This document shows, one piece after another, positions 26,217 to 35,906 of a DNA stretch of 64,000 bases. Origin of the DNA: Oscillatoria salina IIICB1 (GTDB lineage Bacteria > Cyanobacteriota > Cyanobacteriia > Cyanobacteriales > SIO1D9). The notes beneath the pieces are model-generated. The model ran no database searches and was not told the origin of the DNA. It saw only the letters and a list, made by a program, of their open reading frames with translations. The translations under genes and the position numbers were made by a program. Each line of letters starts with the position of its first letter. Positions within the stretch are counted from its first letter, which is position 1. Where the stretch lies: the NCBI RefSeq assembly GCF_020144665.1, contig NZ_JAAHBQ010000117.1, positions 95,411 to 159,410 on the forward strand, written 5' to 3'.

Positions 26217-29200
26217 CTAAATTTTAACTCGATCCCTTTTCTTTCCCGAAAATAAAACACCGTCGCATAAATGACGTTCGTCCTCGCTAAGGTGGGAATT
26301 TGTCCGCAAATAATCTTCTACCCAGTGACAAGCATAAGTTAAGGGATCGAGTTTCACCACTTGGTCTAAATTCCACAAAATTAGTCGATTATCTTCGCTT
26401 CCCGAAGCAATAAAACTATCATCGGGGCTAACAGCGATCGCGCGAACCGCATCTCGATGTCCAACCAAAATTTTCTGGAGTCTACCTGACAAATTCCAAA
26501 TCTTAACCGTCTTATCCGAACCTCCAGTAACAATTTTCTGACCTTTGGGACCAAAAGCAACCCCACAAACTGCCGCACCATGCTCAAAACTTTTGACTAA
26601 AGTGCCATCTCGATGCCAAAGTCGGATCGTACCGTCTCCACTTGCAGAAGCCAAAAATTGACCGTCGGGGCTAAAAGCAACTCCACAAACTAATGAGTGA
26701 TGTCCCGCTAAAGTTCTTAAAAAACTGCCATCTGGCTGCCAAAGTTTAATCGTATTATCACCACTGGTAACAGCAATAATTTGGCTGTCGGGACTAAAGG
26801 TAATTCGCCGTAACGTCGCCCCAAAACCACTCAAACTTCTTAAAAAAGTACCATCTTCTTGCCAAATTTTCACCGTATTATCCGCACCTGCGGCAGCGAT
26901 TAATTGACCATCGGGGCTAAATTCTACATCCCAAACTTCAGCACCATAAGTTAACGTTTTCAGTAGCCTACCATCTCGCCGCCAAAGTTTAACAGTACCG
27001 TCATTACTCGCGGTGGCAATAGTTTGATTATCTGGGCTAATGTCTACACCAAAAACCGAAGCTTCATGTCCGACTAAATTTGTCAGTAACTTACCTTCGC
27101 GGTTCCAAATTTTCACCGTATGGTCCAAACTTGCTGTGGCGATCGCCTGAGAGTCTGGCGCGATCGCCACTCCCCAAATTGCTGCATCCGCCGCTTGGAG
27201 ACTACTTTTTAATCTCCCTTTTCGTTTCCATATTCTGACCATTTTTTCGGTTCCGGCAGAAGCAATATAAGTACCATCCGGACTCAAAGCAACTCGCCAA
27301 ATGCCCGTATTAGCTCCTCTGAGCGTGTTTACTTCAGTTTTGGCGTTAAAGTTCCAAATTTTAATTGTTTTGTCTAGACTGCCGGAAACAAGCCTTTGAC
27401 CGTCAGCACTTAAAGCAATGCTACCAATACCGTTACTATGTCCGTTGAGAATTTTTTCTGGACGACCACTAAATTCTTCCAAGTTGCTAATGTCCCAGAA
27501 TTTAATCGTTTTGTCCATACTGGAACTAATTAAAGTTTGCCCGTCTAAGCTAAAAATTACTTGGGAAATCCCCGTAGCATGGGCTTGCCAACTTTTGAGT
27601 AACGTACCATCTCGCTGCCACAATTTAATCGTTTTTTCGCTTTCTGATGCCAGCATTTTCCCATCGGGGCTAAAAGCGATACTACCCACCAAAGCGCTAT
27701 GTCCTTGGAGAATTTTGTAAGGTAAAATTTGCAGTTTATTAGTATAATCCCATTGCCAAAGTTTAACCGTGCGATCGGCACTTCCAGAAGCAAGAATTTG
27801 ACCGTCGGGACTAAAATTAAGGGTCATTACTGCACTATCATGTGCTTGCAGAGTTTGATAAGGTGATTTGGGAAATTTCCCGATCGCATCTCGTTGCCAT
27901 AATTGAATTATCCCATCGTCACTACCTGCTGCGAGATAATTTCCATCAGGGCTAAATTCGATCGTCCAAACTGGAGTTAAATGTTTTTCCAGAGTTTTTA
28001 ATAAGGTTCCATCTCGTCGCCAAAGTTTAATGCTACCGTCGGTACTACCAGTGACGATCAAATTACTGTCGGGACTGATATCAATTGTCCAAGCTTCGGC
28101 TTCAAAATCGGAAAGACGGTTTGACTCGACTACTTCGTAAACTGCTTGTCTGAGGACGGTTTCTACTTTGGTTTCGGTTTCTAGATCGGTTCCTCCTAGT
28201 TTTTCTAGGGATCTTGTGGCTTTGATTGCTTGGATAAGTGCGTCTAAACGTTGATGAGAAGCAAAAAAGGCATCCGAGGAAGTGGCGATCGCGCTAATTG
28301 CTTTGATTTTCACTTGGCGATCGATCGCTACGGCTCGATTATATTCGGAAAAGGCTAATCCTCCTAATACGGAAACAATTACTAAAGCGACACTTACTGC
28401 AACTAATAAATATCTTTGTAATCTAGCTGCTTTTTGTTCTTGAATTAATCTTTTTTGTTCCTCCGCTAATCTGGCTGCTATTTCTTTTGCTCTTTCTGCT
28501 TCTAAAGATTGTTGGACTTCCTGACGGTCTAATTCTTGAGAAGCTGCGAGGAATTGATAATCGAGATTACTTAAGCTTTTTCCCTGCGCCCAAACTTGAG
28601 CTTCTTGTAATGCTTTTCCCCGTAAAAGTCGCGAGGGATCGGTTTTTTTTGAGGCGATCCAAGCTTCTATTCCTTGCGAGTACGGACGTAGATTATTTAA
28701 TTGTTTTTCTACCCATTCCCGATTAAAAATTTCTTGATAAAGTAGGTTTCTTACTCTCAATAAGCCTTGTTTTTTAATTATTAATCCCGAAAGCAACAGT
28801 TCAATTTGTTCTCGTGAATCATCGGCTGAAATTTCAACTTCTTGTAAAATTTGCTGATAAATTCCCAGCATTCTCCCCGCTCTTTCCTCGCTATAAAGTA
28901 ACCGAGAACGAATCGTACGGAAATGTTCTGGTTCATCTTGGGATTCCCAGTTTTCAATAATCAGAGACTTAACAATACTTTCTACCCAAAATCCTTCATT
29001 TCCTGGAGGAATTGTCAGCACTCCACTCGCTGTTTCTTGGCTTGCTTTGAAAGCTAATTGGCACAATTTTTGCGTTAAAAATGGCTGTCCTCCCGTCCAT
29101 TTTAAAATCTCGACCAATACCGATCGAGCATTGTTAATTTTGGGAGCTAATCCCTTGACTAAGGGTTGCGCTTCTTGTAAAGAAAAACCATGTAATTCTA

Positions 29201-29813
29201 TGGCTTTACCAATATTAAAAGGAGTGCGATTTTTATCAACAATTAAATCTGAAGGTGTTGCCACACCGAAAATGGCAAAGCTAATCCGGTTATAAGCGGG
29301 ATTAATTGCACGCTGATTATAACAAAAACGAATTAAGGCGAAAAAGTCATCAACGGGAAAATCTAAACTGAGAATACTGTCAATCTCGTCAATAAAAATA
29401 AATAGTCTTTCTTCAGGAAAATGAACGGATAAAAGTTCGTGAATAAAGCGACTTAATCTTTGTAACAAAGACAGTTCTTCTTGTTCGCGCCACCAGACTT
29501 TTAAGTTTAGTTCGCCAACTAAATTAAAGCCTGACCAAATATCGGCGACAATCCCTTTATACCATTGAGCAGGTGTAATATTTTCGCTACCAATATTGGT
29601 CATATCAACAGCAGCACAAAGAAATCCTACTTGTTCTAAACGAAACATTGTTCGCACCAACAGCGAGGATTTTCCTGTTTGTCTGGAGTTGAGAATATAA
29701 CAAAATTCCCCTGCTTTTAAGGCTTCGTAAAGTTCTGCATCAGCGCCACGTACTACATAACTGGGATCGTCTTGTCTTAGACTACCACCAACTTGATAAG
29801 TGTTAATTGTCAT
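26217..29813 (-). CDS. AAA-like ATPase with 14 WD40 repeats
   Basis: A 1198-residue protein. An AAA_35-type ATPase domain is at the N-terminus: [17 protein letters not shown], Walker [11 protein letters not shown] (about 42-51), Walker B IFIDEID near 143. A membrane-like helix ([20 protein letters not shown], about 465-485) separates it from 14 WD units at about 570-1170 (two seven-bladed propellers), each with an FSPDGQ-type turn and ending KLW or KIW. The start is put at ATG 29813 ([10 protein letters not shown]); 47 further in-frame codons upstream come from tandem-repeat DNA. Likely a membrane-tethered STAND-like signalling protein. Confidence 0.87.
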   Translation of the reverse strand: MTINTYQVGGSLRQDDPSYVVRGADAELYEALKAGEFCYILNSRQTGKSSLLVRTMFRLEQVGFLCAAVDMTNIGSENITPAQWYKGIVADIWSGFNLVGELNLKVWWREQEELSLLQRLSRFIHELLSVHFPEERLFIFIDEIDSILSLDFPVDDFFALIRFCYNQRAINPAYNRISFAIFGVATPSDLIVDKNRTPFNIGKAIELHGFSLQEAQPLVKGLAPKINNARSVLVEILKWTGGQPFLTQKLCQLAFKASQETASGVLTIPPGNEGFWVESIVKSLIIENWESQDEPEHFRTIRSRLLYSEERAGRMLGIYQQILQEVEISADDSREQIELLLSGLIIKKQGLLRVRNLLYQEIFNREWVEKQLNNLRPYSQGIEAWIASKKTDPSRLLRGKALQEAQVWAQGKSLSNLDYQFLAASQELDRQEVQQSLEAERAKEIAARLAEEQKRLIQEQKAARLQRYLLVAVSVALVIVSVLGGLAFSEYNRAVAIDRQVKIKAISAIATSSDAFFASHQRLDALIQAIKATRSLEKLGGTDLETETKVETVLRQAVYEVVESNRLSDFEAEAWTIDISPDSNLIVTGSTDGSIKLWRRDGTLLKTLEKHLTPVWTIEFSPDGNYLAAGSDDGIIQLWQRDAIGKFPKSPYQTLQAHDSAVMTLNFSPDGQILASGSADRTVKLWQWDYTNKLQILPYKILQGHSALVGSIAFSPDGKMLASESEKTIKLWQRDGTLLKSWQAHATGISQVIFSLDGQTLISSSMDKTIKFWDISNLEEFSGRPEKILNGHSNGIGSIALSADGQRLVSGSLDKTIKIWNFNAKTEVNTLRGANTGIWRVALSPDGTYIASAGTEKMVRIWKRKGRLKSSLQAADAAIWGVAIAPDSQAIATASLDHTVKIWNREGKLLTNLVGHEASVFGVDISPDNQTIATASNDGTVKLWRRDGRLLKTLTYGAEVWDVEFSPDGQLIAAAGADNTVKIWQEDGTFLRSLSGFGATLRRITFSPDSQIIAVTSGDNTIKLWQPDGSFLRTLAGHHSLVCGVAFSPDGQFLASASGDGTIRLWHRDGTLVKSFEHGAAVCGVAFGPKGQKIVTGGSDKTVKIWNLSGRLQKILVGHRDAVRAIAVSPDDSFIASGSEDNRLILWNLDQVVKLDPLTYACHWVEDYLRTNSHLSEDERHLCDGVLFSGKKRDRVKI

Positions 29814-29821
29814 GTTTTTTT

Positions 29822-30190
29822 TGGGGTTTGGGGACTGGGGACTGGTGACTGGTGACTGGTGACTGGGGACTGGTGACTGGGGAGACAAGGGGGAATTAGA
29901 GTATAAACTGGTCACTGTTGACTGTTCACTGGAAACAATCTTACTCCTAGCCAAATCAGTAGTAATAATTAATTCCCAATCTCCAATCCCTAATCCCTAA
30001 TCCCTAATCCCCAATCCCCAGTCCCCAATCCCTAATCCCCAGTCCCCAATGATATCGCTTTCACTAAAACCACATAAATGAGTAAATGTCAACTGGTGAA
30101 TGCAGATACCTACTAACTCATTTCAGTAAATCGGGAGAGTAAACTGGTAACTGATAACTGGTAACTGTTAACTGATAACTGGTAACTGAT
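29822..30190. repeat. Three STRR blocks between the AAA-WD40 and ABC exporter genes
   Basis: Block 1 (29822-29941) has ACTGGTG and ACTGGGG heptamers; block 2 (about 29973-30050) has TCCCTAA, CCCCAAT and CCCCAGT heptamers; block 3 (30142-30189) has AACTGGT and AACTGAT heptamers. The divergent genes start directly at both edges, so the repeats occupy the whole promoter and leader region apart from about 90 bp of unique sequence at 30051-30141. Confidence 0.9.
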
Positions 30191-30193
30191 TTA

Positions 30194-32014
30194 ATGTCTG
30201 TATCATCTCCGCGATCGAGAACTCAACCACGCCAGGAAAATGATTGGCGGCTATTTCTGCGACTTGTACCCTACGCTCGCGGTAGTCAGCGCACTTTTTT
30301 CATTTCTTTGATTTTGCTAGTCCCAATGGCGCTAGCAGGGGCAATCCAGCCATTAATTATTGGACAGGCGGTATCCTTACTGCGCGATGAAGAAGTCTGG
30401 TTTTTTCTGGCAGAACGTTCGGTTTCTGAAGGAATAGATTTTCTCATCGTTTTGCTAATGGGGACGATTCTTTTACGCTTGGTTTTTGTCTCGCTGCAAG
30501 GATTTTTAGTTCAAAAAGTTGGGCAGGAAATTACTGCCAGAATTCGAGAAGATTTATTTACTCATGTAACTTCCCTCGCAATGGGCTTTTTTAACCGCAC
30601 TCCTGTGGGACGTTTGGTAACTCGTTTGACTAGCGATGTGGAAGCTTTGGGTGATGTTTTTTCAACTGGGGCAATTGGCATTGTTAGCGATCTAATTTAT
30701 ATTCTAGTGACGCTAATAATCATGTTTGTTATGCAATGGCAGTTGGCTTTAATGCTAGTGCTAATGTTAATCCCGATTACGGCGGTAATTGTTTATTTTC
30801 AGGGACGCTATCGTCAGGCAAATTATCGGGCTAGGGAAGAACTTTCTCAACTTAATTCGATTTTGCAGGAAAATGTTACTGGAATCAATGTGGTACAGCT
30901 ATTTCGTCGCGAACAATTTAATAGTCAAATGTTTCGCAAGGTGAATGCTGCTTATCGCAATGAAATTGATAAAACTATTTTCTATGATTCGGCGGTTTCG
31001 GCAACTATAGAGTGGATTTCTTTGGTGGCGATCGCTGGGGTATTATGGTTGGGTGGCTTTTTTATTCTGCGCGATGCCTTGACTTTTGGAACTTTATCTG
31101 CTTTTATTCTTTACGCTCAACGACTTTTCGATCCCCTACGTCGTTTTGCGGAAAAGTTTACCATGCTCCAAGCAGGTTTTACGGCTGTAGAACGGATTGG
31201 TGAGTTATTAGATGAACCAATTGCAATTCGCGATCCTGAAGCTGAAAAAACTAGCAAATTTCAACCTCAACAAAGTTTAGCTACGACTGGGGAAATTAAG
31301 TTTGAAAATGTCTGGTTTGCTTATAAGGATGATGATTATGTTCTCAAAGATTTAGATTTTATAATTCATCCTGGAGAAAAAATTGCTTTTGTCGGTCCAA
31401 CGGGGGCGGGAAAAAGTTCGGTAATTCGCTTGCTTTGTCGTCTTTATGAACCGACAAAAGGCAGAATTACTGTTGATGGAATTGATATTCGCGACCTTCC
31501 TCAAGCTGAATTACGTCGTCATGTGGGCGTAATTTTACAAGAAAGTTTTTTGTTTGCTGGTGATGTAATTAGGAATATCACTTTGGGTGAAAATTACTCG
31601 CTTGATGAGGTGAAAAGGGCGGCTGAGTTAACTAATATCGATCGCTTTATTGAACGTTTACCGGATAATTATCATACTCAATTACGCGAACGAGGCGCTA
31701 ATTTGTCTGGTGGTGAAAAGCAGTTATTGGCTTTTGCACGGGTGGCAATTCGCGATCCTCGAATTTTGGTTTTAGATGAAGCAACGGCTAATTTGGATGT
31801 GGGTACGGAGGCTTTAATTCAAGATGCTTTGTCACGTTTGTTAGAGGAAAGGACGGCAATTATTATTGCTCATCGTTTGTCTACAATTCGCAATGTGGAT
31901 CGCATTTTTGTCCTGAAAAAAGGTAGATTAGTTGAGTCGGGAAGCCACGATGAGTTATTAACACAACAGGGAATGTACGCGAGTTTGTATCAGTTACAAA
32001 TGTTGGGTAATTGA
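30194..32014 (+). CDS. ABC exporter, fused membrane and ATPase domains
   Basis: A 606-residue half-transporter of the MsbA/MdlB type. Six membrane helices occupy about residues 30-330. The nucleotide-binding domain shows Walker A GPTGAGKSS near 401, ABC signature LSGGEKQ near 502, Walker B ILVLDEAT near 523 and the switch histidine in IIIAHRLSTIRN. Such proteins dimerise to export lipids, peptides or drugs. The substrate cannot be inferred. It is divergent from the AAA-WD40 gene across a repeat-filled spacer. Confidence 0.92.
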   Translation: MSVSSPRSRTQPRQENDWRLFLRLVPYARGSQRTFFISLILLVPMALAGAIQPLIIGQAVSLLRDEEVWFFLAERSVSEGIDFLIVLLMGTILLRLVFVSLQGFLVQKVGQEITARIREDLFTHVTSLAMGFFNRTPVGRLVTRLTSDVEALGDVFSTGAIGIVSDLIYILVTLIIMFVMQWQLALMLVLMLIPITAVIVYFQGRYRQANYRAREELSQLNSILQENVTGINVVQLFRREQFNSQMFRKVNAAYRNEIDKTIFYDSAVSATIEWISLVAIAGVLWLGGFFILRDALTFGTLSAFILYAQRLFDPLRRFAEKFTMLQAGFTAVERIGELLDEPIAIRDPEAEKTSKFQPQQSLATTGEIKFENVWFAYKDDDYVLKDLDFIIHPGEKIAFVGPTGAGKSSVIRLLCRLYEPTKGRITVDGIDIRDLPQAELRRHVGVILQESFLFAGDVIRNITLGENYSLDEVKRAAELTNIDRFIERLPDNYHTQLRERGANLSGGEKQLLAFARVAIRDPRILVLDEATANLDVGTEALIQDALSRLLEERTAIIIAHRLSTIRNVDRIFVLKKGRLVESGSHDELLTQQGMYASLYQLQMLGN

Positions 32015-32100
32015 TTGCTAGTAGGTGGGGGATTCCCTACCTGCTTTTTTCCCCAGTGAAGTAAGATGAAAATAAAGATAAGTGGTTGGGGAAACAAATT

Positions 32101-32454
32101 ATGCCACAATTTATACTTACTTGGTTAGCTACGGCGGCTTCGCTGTTGATTACGGCTTGGATTGTTCCAGGTTTGACAATTACTAACATTACTGCGGCAA
32201 TTGTTGCAGCAGCAGTTTTGGGTTTTGTCAATGCTTTTGTGAAACCGATTTTGGTGCTGTTTACTCTACCTCTAACAATTCTAACTTTAGGTTTGTTTTT
32301 GTTAGTAGTTAATGCGATCGCTTTGGGTTTGGTGGGCTATCTCTCTCCTGGGTTTGTGGTTGCTGGTTTCTTTCCAGCGCTAATTGGTTCTTTTGTACTA
32401 TCTTTCGTTTCGGGTTTAATTAATCAGTTCTTGCCTGAAGAATACCAAAATTGA
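32101..32454 (+). CDS. Phage holin family 4 (YvlD-like) membrane protein
   Basis: A 117-residue protein with four hydrophobic helices and little soluble sequence; ALGFVNAFVKPILVLFTLPLTILTLG, read in parts as FVNAFVKPIL and LPLTILTLGLF, is the family hallmark. Despite the family name, these proteins are ordinary chromosomal membrane proteins and no phage genes are near. ATG at 32101 is chosen because GGGGA lies about 8 bases upstream; a TTG at 32086 would add five residues. The downstream cobalamin gene converges, only 6 bp away. Confidence 0.8.
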   Translation: MPQFILTWLATAASLLITAWIVPGLTITNITAAIVAAAVLGFVNAFVKPILVLFTLPLTILTLGLFLLVVNAIALGLVGYLSPGFVVAGFFPALIGSFVLSFVSGLINQFLPEEYQN

Positions 32455-32459
32455 TCGCC

Positions 32460-34346
32460 TTACTCAAATCCTAAATAACCTCTGGGTGTAATCATCCAGT
32501 CACCATACTGACAACTGCTGCAATTACCAATTATCACTGTAGTGAGCATATCGATGGGTAATTGCAGCATTTTGTCAAGGGTTGTCAGAAAGATTTTTTC
32601 GTCGTCTCGATAAGCAGAATGAACGATCGCCACCGGAGTTTCCGGATCTCGGTATTGCAGAAAAATGTCGCGGGCGGCGATAATTTGTTGGGTACGATTG
32701 CGCGATCGCGGATTGTACAAAGCTGTGACAAAATCTGCTTGGGCTGCTGCTGCCAAACGCTTGACAATTACGTCCCAAGGTGTTAATAGGTCACTTAAAC
32801 TTATAGCACAAAAATCGTGCATGAGCGGCGCCCCAACTTTCGCGGCTGCGGCTTGTAAAGCACTAATTCCGGGAAAAACTTCGACTTGGGGCGTTTTCCC
32901 ATCCCAACCACTCACCTGAAGTTGTTCTAAGACTAATCCTGCCATACCGTAGATACCACAGTCGCCCGAAGATACTACGGCTACCTTTAAACCCCATTGT
33001 GCCAGGGATCTCGCTCTTTCGGCGCGTTGTTTTTCTTGGGTAATGGGAAAAGCCTCAATTATTTGTCCGGGACGACGCAAAGAGGCAATTAATTTCAGGT
33101 AAAGTTCGTAGCCGATAACTACATCAGCTTGGGTAATCGCAGTTTGGGCAGCAAAAGTCATTTGGGCTAAATTACCAGGTCCCATCCCCACTAAAAATAA
33201 TTTGCCGAGGCGTCCGGTATATTCTAATTCTGCTTCCGCAACCGCGATCGTGCAAGCCCCTGGTTCATTTTCCAGGCGAAATATTTGTTTATCAACTAAT
33301 AAATTGGGTAGTTGCTTTTCGCAGTAACTTTCAGCTACATATAAAGCTGCGGCTTCGGCTACGCTTGGTGTGCCAACTTCTTTGGCTACTACTGCTGAAG
33401 GCGTAGGAACTTTGATTTTCCGTAAAGTTTCCGCACCGAAAGTAAATAAGGGTAAATTACAATCTGCACATAACTCTAAAATAGCTGTTTCATCGGCTTT
33501 CACATCGATAGTAGAAATTCCCGCGATCGCAGCTTCCGCTAAATGATATTTTTGTAATACTTGCTTAATTCCTTGGGCAATTACCTCTAAAGAAGTTCCT
33601 CTCTCGCAACCAATTCCTACCCATAATACTCGCGGATGCCATTGTACTTTGGGAACTTCGCCATCGCTAGCAAATTTACGCTTAGTTGCTGAAATCCAAA
33701 CTCTCGCTTTTGGAGTAATTGAGGCTTCTTTTTGGGTAGCTGTATATTCCGGAAAGCCAAAGTAAAAAGAATGTCTTTCGGGAAGACAATTTTGCCACAA
33801 ACGCGAACCCGCATCTTGAATAACTTGTACCACATCTTGACGCGCGATCGCCGCACTAACCCCAGTCCAATTTCCTTCACCTTTCCGCCACCCAAAGGGA
33901 TTTCCTAAAACATCAATTCCTGGTAATTCTAAACTCATTGAAGCCCCAGTTATTACTGGTTTTGCGCCAATTTCACCAGCAACTAACTGAGTTAATTTAT
34001 CTGCCCCACCTTGATGTCCGCTAGCTAAACTAATGACGAACTTACCTTCATTATCTAAGACTACCACGGCTGGATCGCTAGCTTTATCTCTTAACAAAGG
34101 CGCAATTAATCTTACTACTGCCCCAGCCGCTAAACAAAAGATGAAACCCTGATTTTCCTGCCAAATTGAGGCAAGATGTTCTTTCAGGGAAACTTGATAA
34201 AATTGGGCACTATCTATATCTATATAATTAGCGATTTTTTCGGGTAGCCAAAGAGTTATTCCCCGATGGTGACATAGAGGTTGTAAAATTTTGGCAGCTT
34301 TAGGATTAGTTGCGATCGCTGCTATCGACCAATCTTCCTCGAACAT
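32460..34346 (-). CDS. cobJ: CbiG-CobJ fusion: cobalt-precorrin 5A hydrolase / precorrin-3B C17-methyltransferase
   Basis: A 628-residue bifunctional corrin-ring enzyme. Residues 1-360 are CbiG: LAAGAVVRLIAPL, VISLASGHQGGADKLTQ and a C-terminal CbiG part with VGIGCERGTSLEVI, which opens the delta-lactone of the intermediate. Residues about 380-628 are a SAM-dependent CobJ methyltransferase: LVGMGPGNLAQMT, SSGDCGIYGMAGLV, NPRSRNR and VIIGNCSSCQYGDWMITPRGY (GNCSS), which contracts the ring by C17 methylation. The fusion is common in cyanobacteria. No cobalamin riboswitch was seen upstream. cobD lies 17 kb away. Confidence 0.92.
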   Translation of the reverse strand: MFEEDWSIAAIATNPKAAKILQPLCHHRGITLWLPEKIANYIDIDSAQFYQVSLKEHLASIWQENQGFIFCLAAGAVVRLIAPLLRDKASDPAVVVLDNEGKFVISLASGHQGGADKLTQLVAGEIGAKPVITGASMSLELPGIDVLGNPFGWRKGEGNWTGVSAAIARQDVVQVIQDAGSRLWQNCLPERHSFYFGFPEYTATQKEASITPKARVWISATKRKFASDGEVPKVQWHPRVLWVGIGCERGTSLEVIAQGIKQVLQKYHLAEAAIAGISTIDVKADETAILELCADCNLPLFTFGAETLRKIKVPTPSAVVAKEVGTPSVAEAAALYVAESYCEKQLPNLLVDKQIFRLENEPGACTIAVAEAELEYTGRLGKLFLVGMGPGNLAQMTFAAQTAITQADVVIGYELYLKLIASLRRPGQIIEAFPITQEKQRAERARSLAQWGLKVAVVSSGDCGIYGMAGLVLEQLQVSGWDGKTPQVEVFPGISALQAAAAKVGAPLMHDFCAISLSDLLTPWDVIVKRLAAAAQADFVTALYNPRSRNRTQQIIAARDIFLQYRDPETPVAIVHSAYRDDEKIFLTTLDKMLQLPIDMLTTVIIGNCSSCQYGDWMITPRGYLGFE

Positions 34347-34682
34347 TCGTTAATTTATCAGTCAAAACTTAGTATGGAACAGTTTCCACCTATCTAATTT
34401 TACACTTCCTTGACGAAAAATCGCTCATCCTTTTCCAGTCCATTCAAGCACAGAAAGCTAAAATTTCTCAAACATTTTTGTAAACCTTCTTTGCGCCTTT
34501 CCGTGAGAAAAAAAGAAAGTCCATCACCCACTCAACCCAAATTGCAAACCAAAACCCCTTAGCAAACTTTCTTTGCGTCTACTCTTACGGGAACGGCTAA
34601 CGCCGAATGCGTCTTTGCACGAAACAAAAACACTTAATTATTTGAGTGACTTTATCAGTCAAGAGTTAGTATGGGGCAGTTT
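34347..34682. other. 336-bp gap carrying a duplicated tsaC 3' end
   Basis: The segment 34354-34447 is a diverged direct copy of 34651-34746, which spans the last codons of the minus-strand tsaC gene and its downstream flank. Between them lie a CTTAGCAAACTTTCTTTGCG dispersed element (about 34559-34580) and CTTACGGGAACGGCTAACGC. No gene. Confidence 0.75.
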
Positions 34683-35264
34683 TCAGCTATCTAATTTTAC
34701 ACTTCCTTGGCGCAAAATTGACCATGCTTTTCCAGTCCATTTAGCAACGGTAGAAGGAATGCCGCTAGCTGTTTCTGTTTCCTCATAATCTAGGGTTAAT
34801 ACTTCGGGAAAGGATGCCGCGATCGCACTCATTTTTTCTAATGGTGGTTCGCCGGAACGATTTGCGCTGGTGGTAGCTAAAGGTTGTGTCTGGGCTAAGA
34901 TTTCCTGGGCAATTTTTAGCTTGGGTATCCTAACTCCAATGGTCGTTGGATCTTCGGGGTTCATTTCTCTAGGAACAAGTTCCGAAGCTGGTAATACTAG
35001 CGTCAGTTGTCCTGGTAAATATTCTGCCGCAACTTGCTGCCAAATTTCCATTTCTCTTGCTGTACCTTGCAGATAAGGTAAAAAGTCTTCCCAAGTTGCT
35101 GCCATGAGAATTAAGGGTTTTTTTAAGGGACGTTTTTTAACTGCGAAAATGAGCGGCGATGCTTGTGGTTGGGCGGCTAATGCTGGTACTGTATCTGTGG
35201 GAAAGCTAACTAGTTTTCCCGATTTTGCACCGATAATTAGTTGTTCTTGGGAAACTGTGGGCAT
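34683..35264 (-). CDS. tsaC: L-threonylcarbamoyladenylate synthase (YrdC/Sua5 family)
   Basis: A 193-residue single-domain YrdC protein that makes threonylcarbamoyl-AMP for t6A modification of ANN-decoding tRNAs. Motifs: SFPTDTVPALAAQP at the nucleotide pocket, KKRPLKKPLILM for the KxR-SxN-type site, TLVLPAS, TIGVRIP and PLATTSANRSGEPP. No extra Sua5 domain is present. It lies between two regions of duplicated non-coding DNA. The upstream gap of 642 bp separates it from prmC, so it may have its own promoter. Confidence 0.93.
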   Translation of the reverse strand: MPTVSQEQLIIGAKSGKLVSFPTDTVPALAAQPQASPLIFAVKKRPLKKPLILMAATWEDFLPYLQGTAREMEIWQQVAAEYLPGQLTLVLPASELVPREMNPEDPTTIGVRIPKLKIAQEILAQTQPLATTSANRSGEPPLEKMSAIAASFPEVLTLDYEETETASGIPSTVAKWTGKAWSILRQGSVKLDS

Positions 35265-35488
35265 TTTTTCGCTGACAGGTTTGTTTTTCAGTCGATCTTT
35301 TTCTAATTCTAGTTGATTGAGATTTGCTGATGAAATTTGAATCTCTGATTTTTCCTTAGTTTAGGTGCAGTTTCCTAGCTCAGTCAAGTCTCTTTTCTTT
35401 CTTCATTTAAGTTAGTTTCTGGCGCAAGTTCGATTTTTGGCTTTCTCGACTCTTGTTAATAGCTAAAAGTTGAATTTTTTGGGTTCTA

Positions 35489-35600
35489 CTTGCTTTATTT
35501 GGGTTTTCGTGATATTTTGAGAATATCTTCTTCATAATGGAAATCTGTGCATTTTTAAGGATGAGAGGCTATACTCCCCCTTAAAGAATAATAAGCTGAA
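35489..35600 (+). repeat. 112-bp direct repeat, copy 1
   Basis: Starts CTTGCTTTATTTGGGTTTTC, contains TCTTCTTCATAATGGAAATC and ends AAGAATAATAAGCTGAAAAA. Within it TTTAAGG and CCTTAAA can pair around a loop of about 18 bases. Confidence 0.85.
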
Positions 35601-35743
35601 AAAATCTCAAAATCGAGTGCTAGTTAATAATTCTTTACCTAAGCTTGATTTAAGAGTTTTTGTCTCGCGCAAAGACGCCAAGTCGCCAAGAAAGCTCGCT
35701 AAGGGGTTTTGTTCCAAAAGGTCAATTTTTTTTTGGTAAGGTA

Positions 35744-35858
35744 CTTGCTTTATTTTGTTTTTCGTGATACTTTGAGAATATCTTCTTCATAATGGAAATC
35801 TGTGCATTTTTAAGGATAAAAGGTTATACTGACCCTTAAAAGAATAATAGTTTAAAAA
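35744..35858 (+). repeat. 112-bp direct repeat, copy 2
   Basis: Matches copy 1 at most positions, with a block from TTTGAGAATATCTTCTTCAT through TGCATTTTTAAGGAT identical. The pairing arms are TTTTAAGG and CCTTAAAA here, one base pair longer than in copy 1, so both arms changed together. Confidence 0.85.
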
Positions 35859-35906
35859 GTCAAGAGAAAATCATTCTTTTAACAAAAATTAATTTTGCTT
35901 TTTCCC

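Larger units (their letters stand above)
35265..35906. other. 642-bp non-coding region with a duplicated 112-bp element
   Basis: Holds two copies of an approximately 112-bp direct repeat (35489-35600 and 35744-35858) and, between them, a dispersed element GCAAAGACGCCAAGTCGCCA at 35669-35688 running to about 35712. No open frame of note. Confidence 0.7.

Noticed and set aside
29813..29954. N-terminal extension of the AAA-WD40 protein to 29954
   Set aside because: The 47 extra codons are translated tandem-repeat DNA; the family N-terminus begins at [10 protein letters not shown].
32101..32454. Prophage remnant suggested by the holin-family name
   Set aside because: This family is a common chromosomal membrane protein and no other phage gene, integrase or attachment site is present.
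34347..34470. Cobalamin riboswitch upstream of the CbiG-CobJ gene, or upstream of cobD
   Set aside because: No conserved B12-box or GCCACTG-type core was found in either upstream region.
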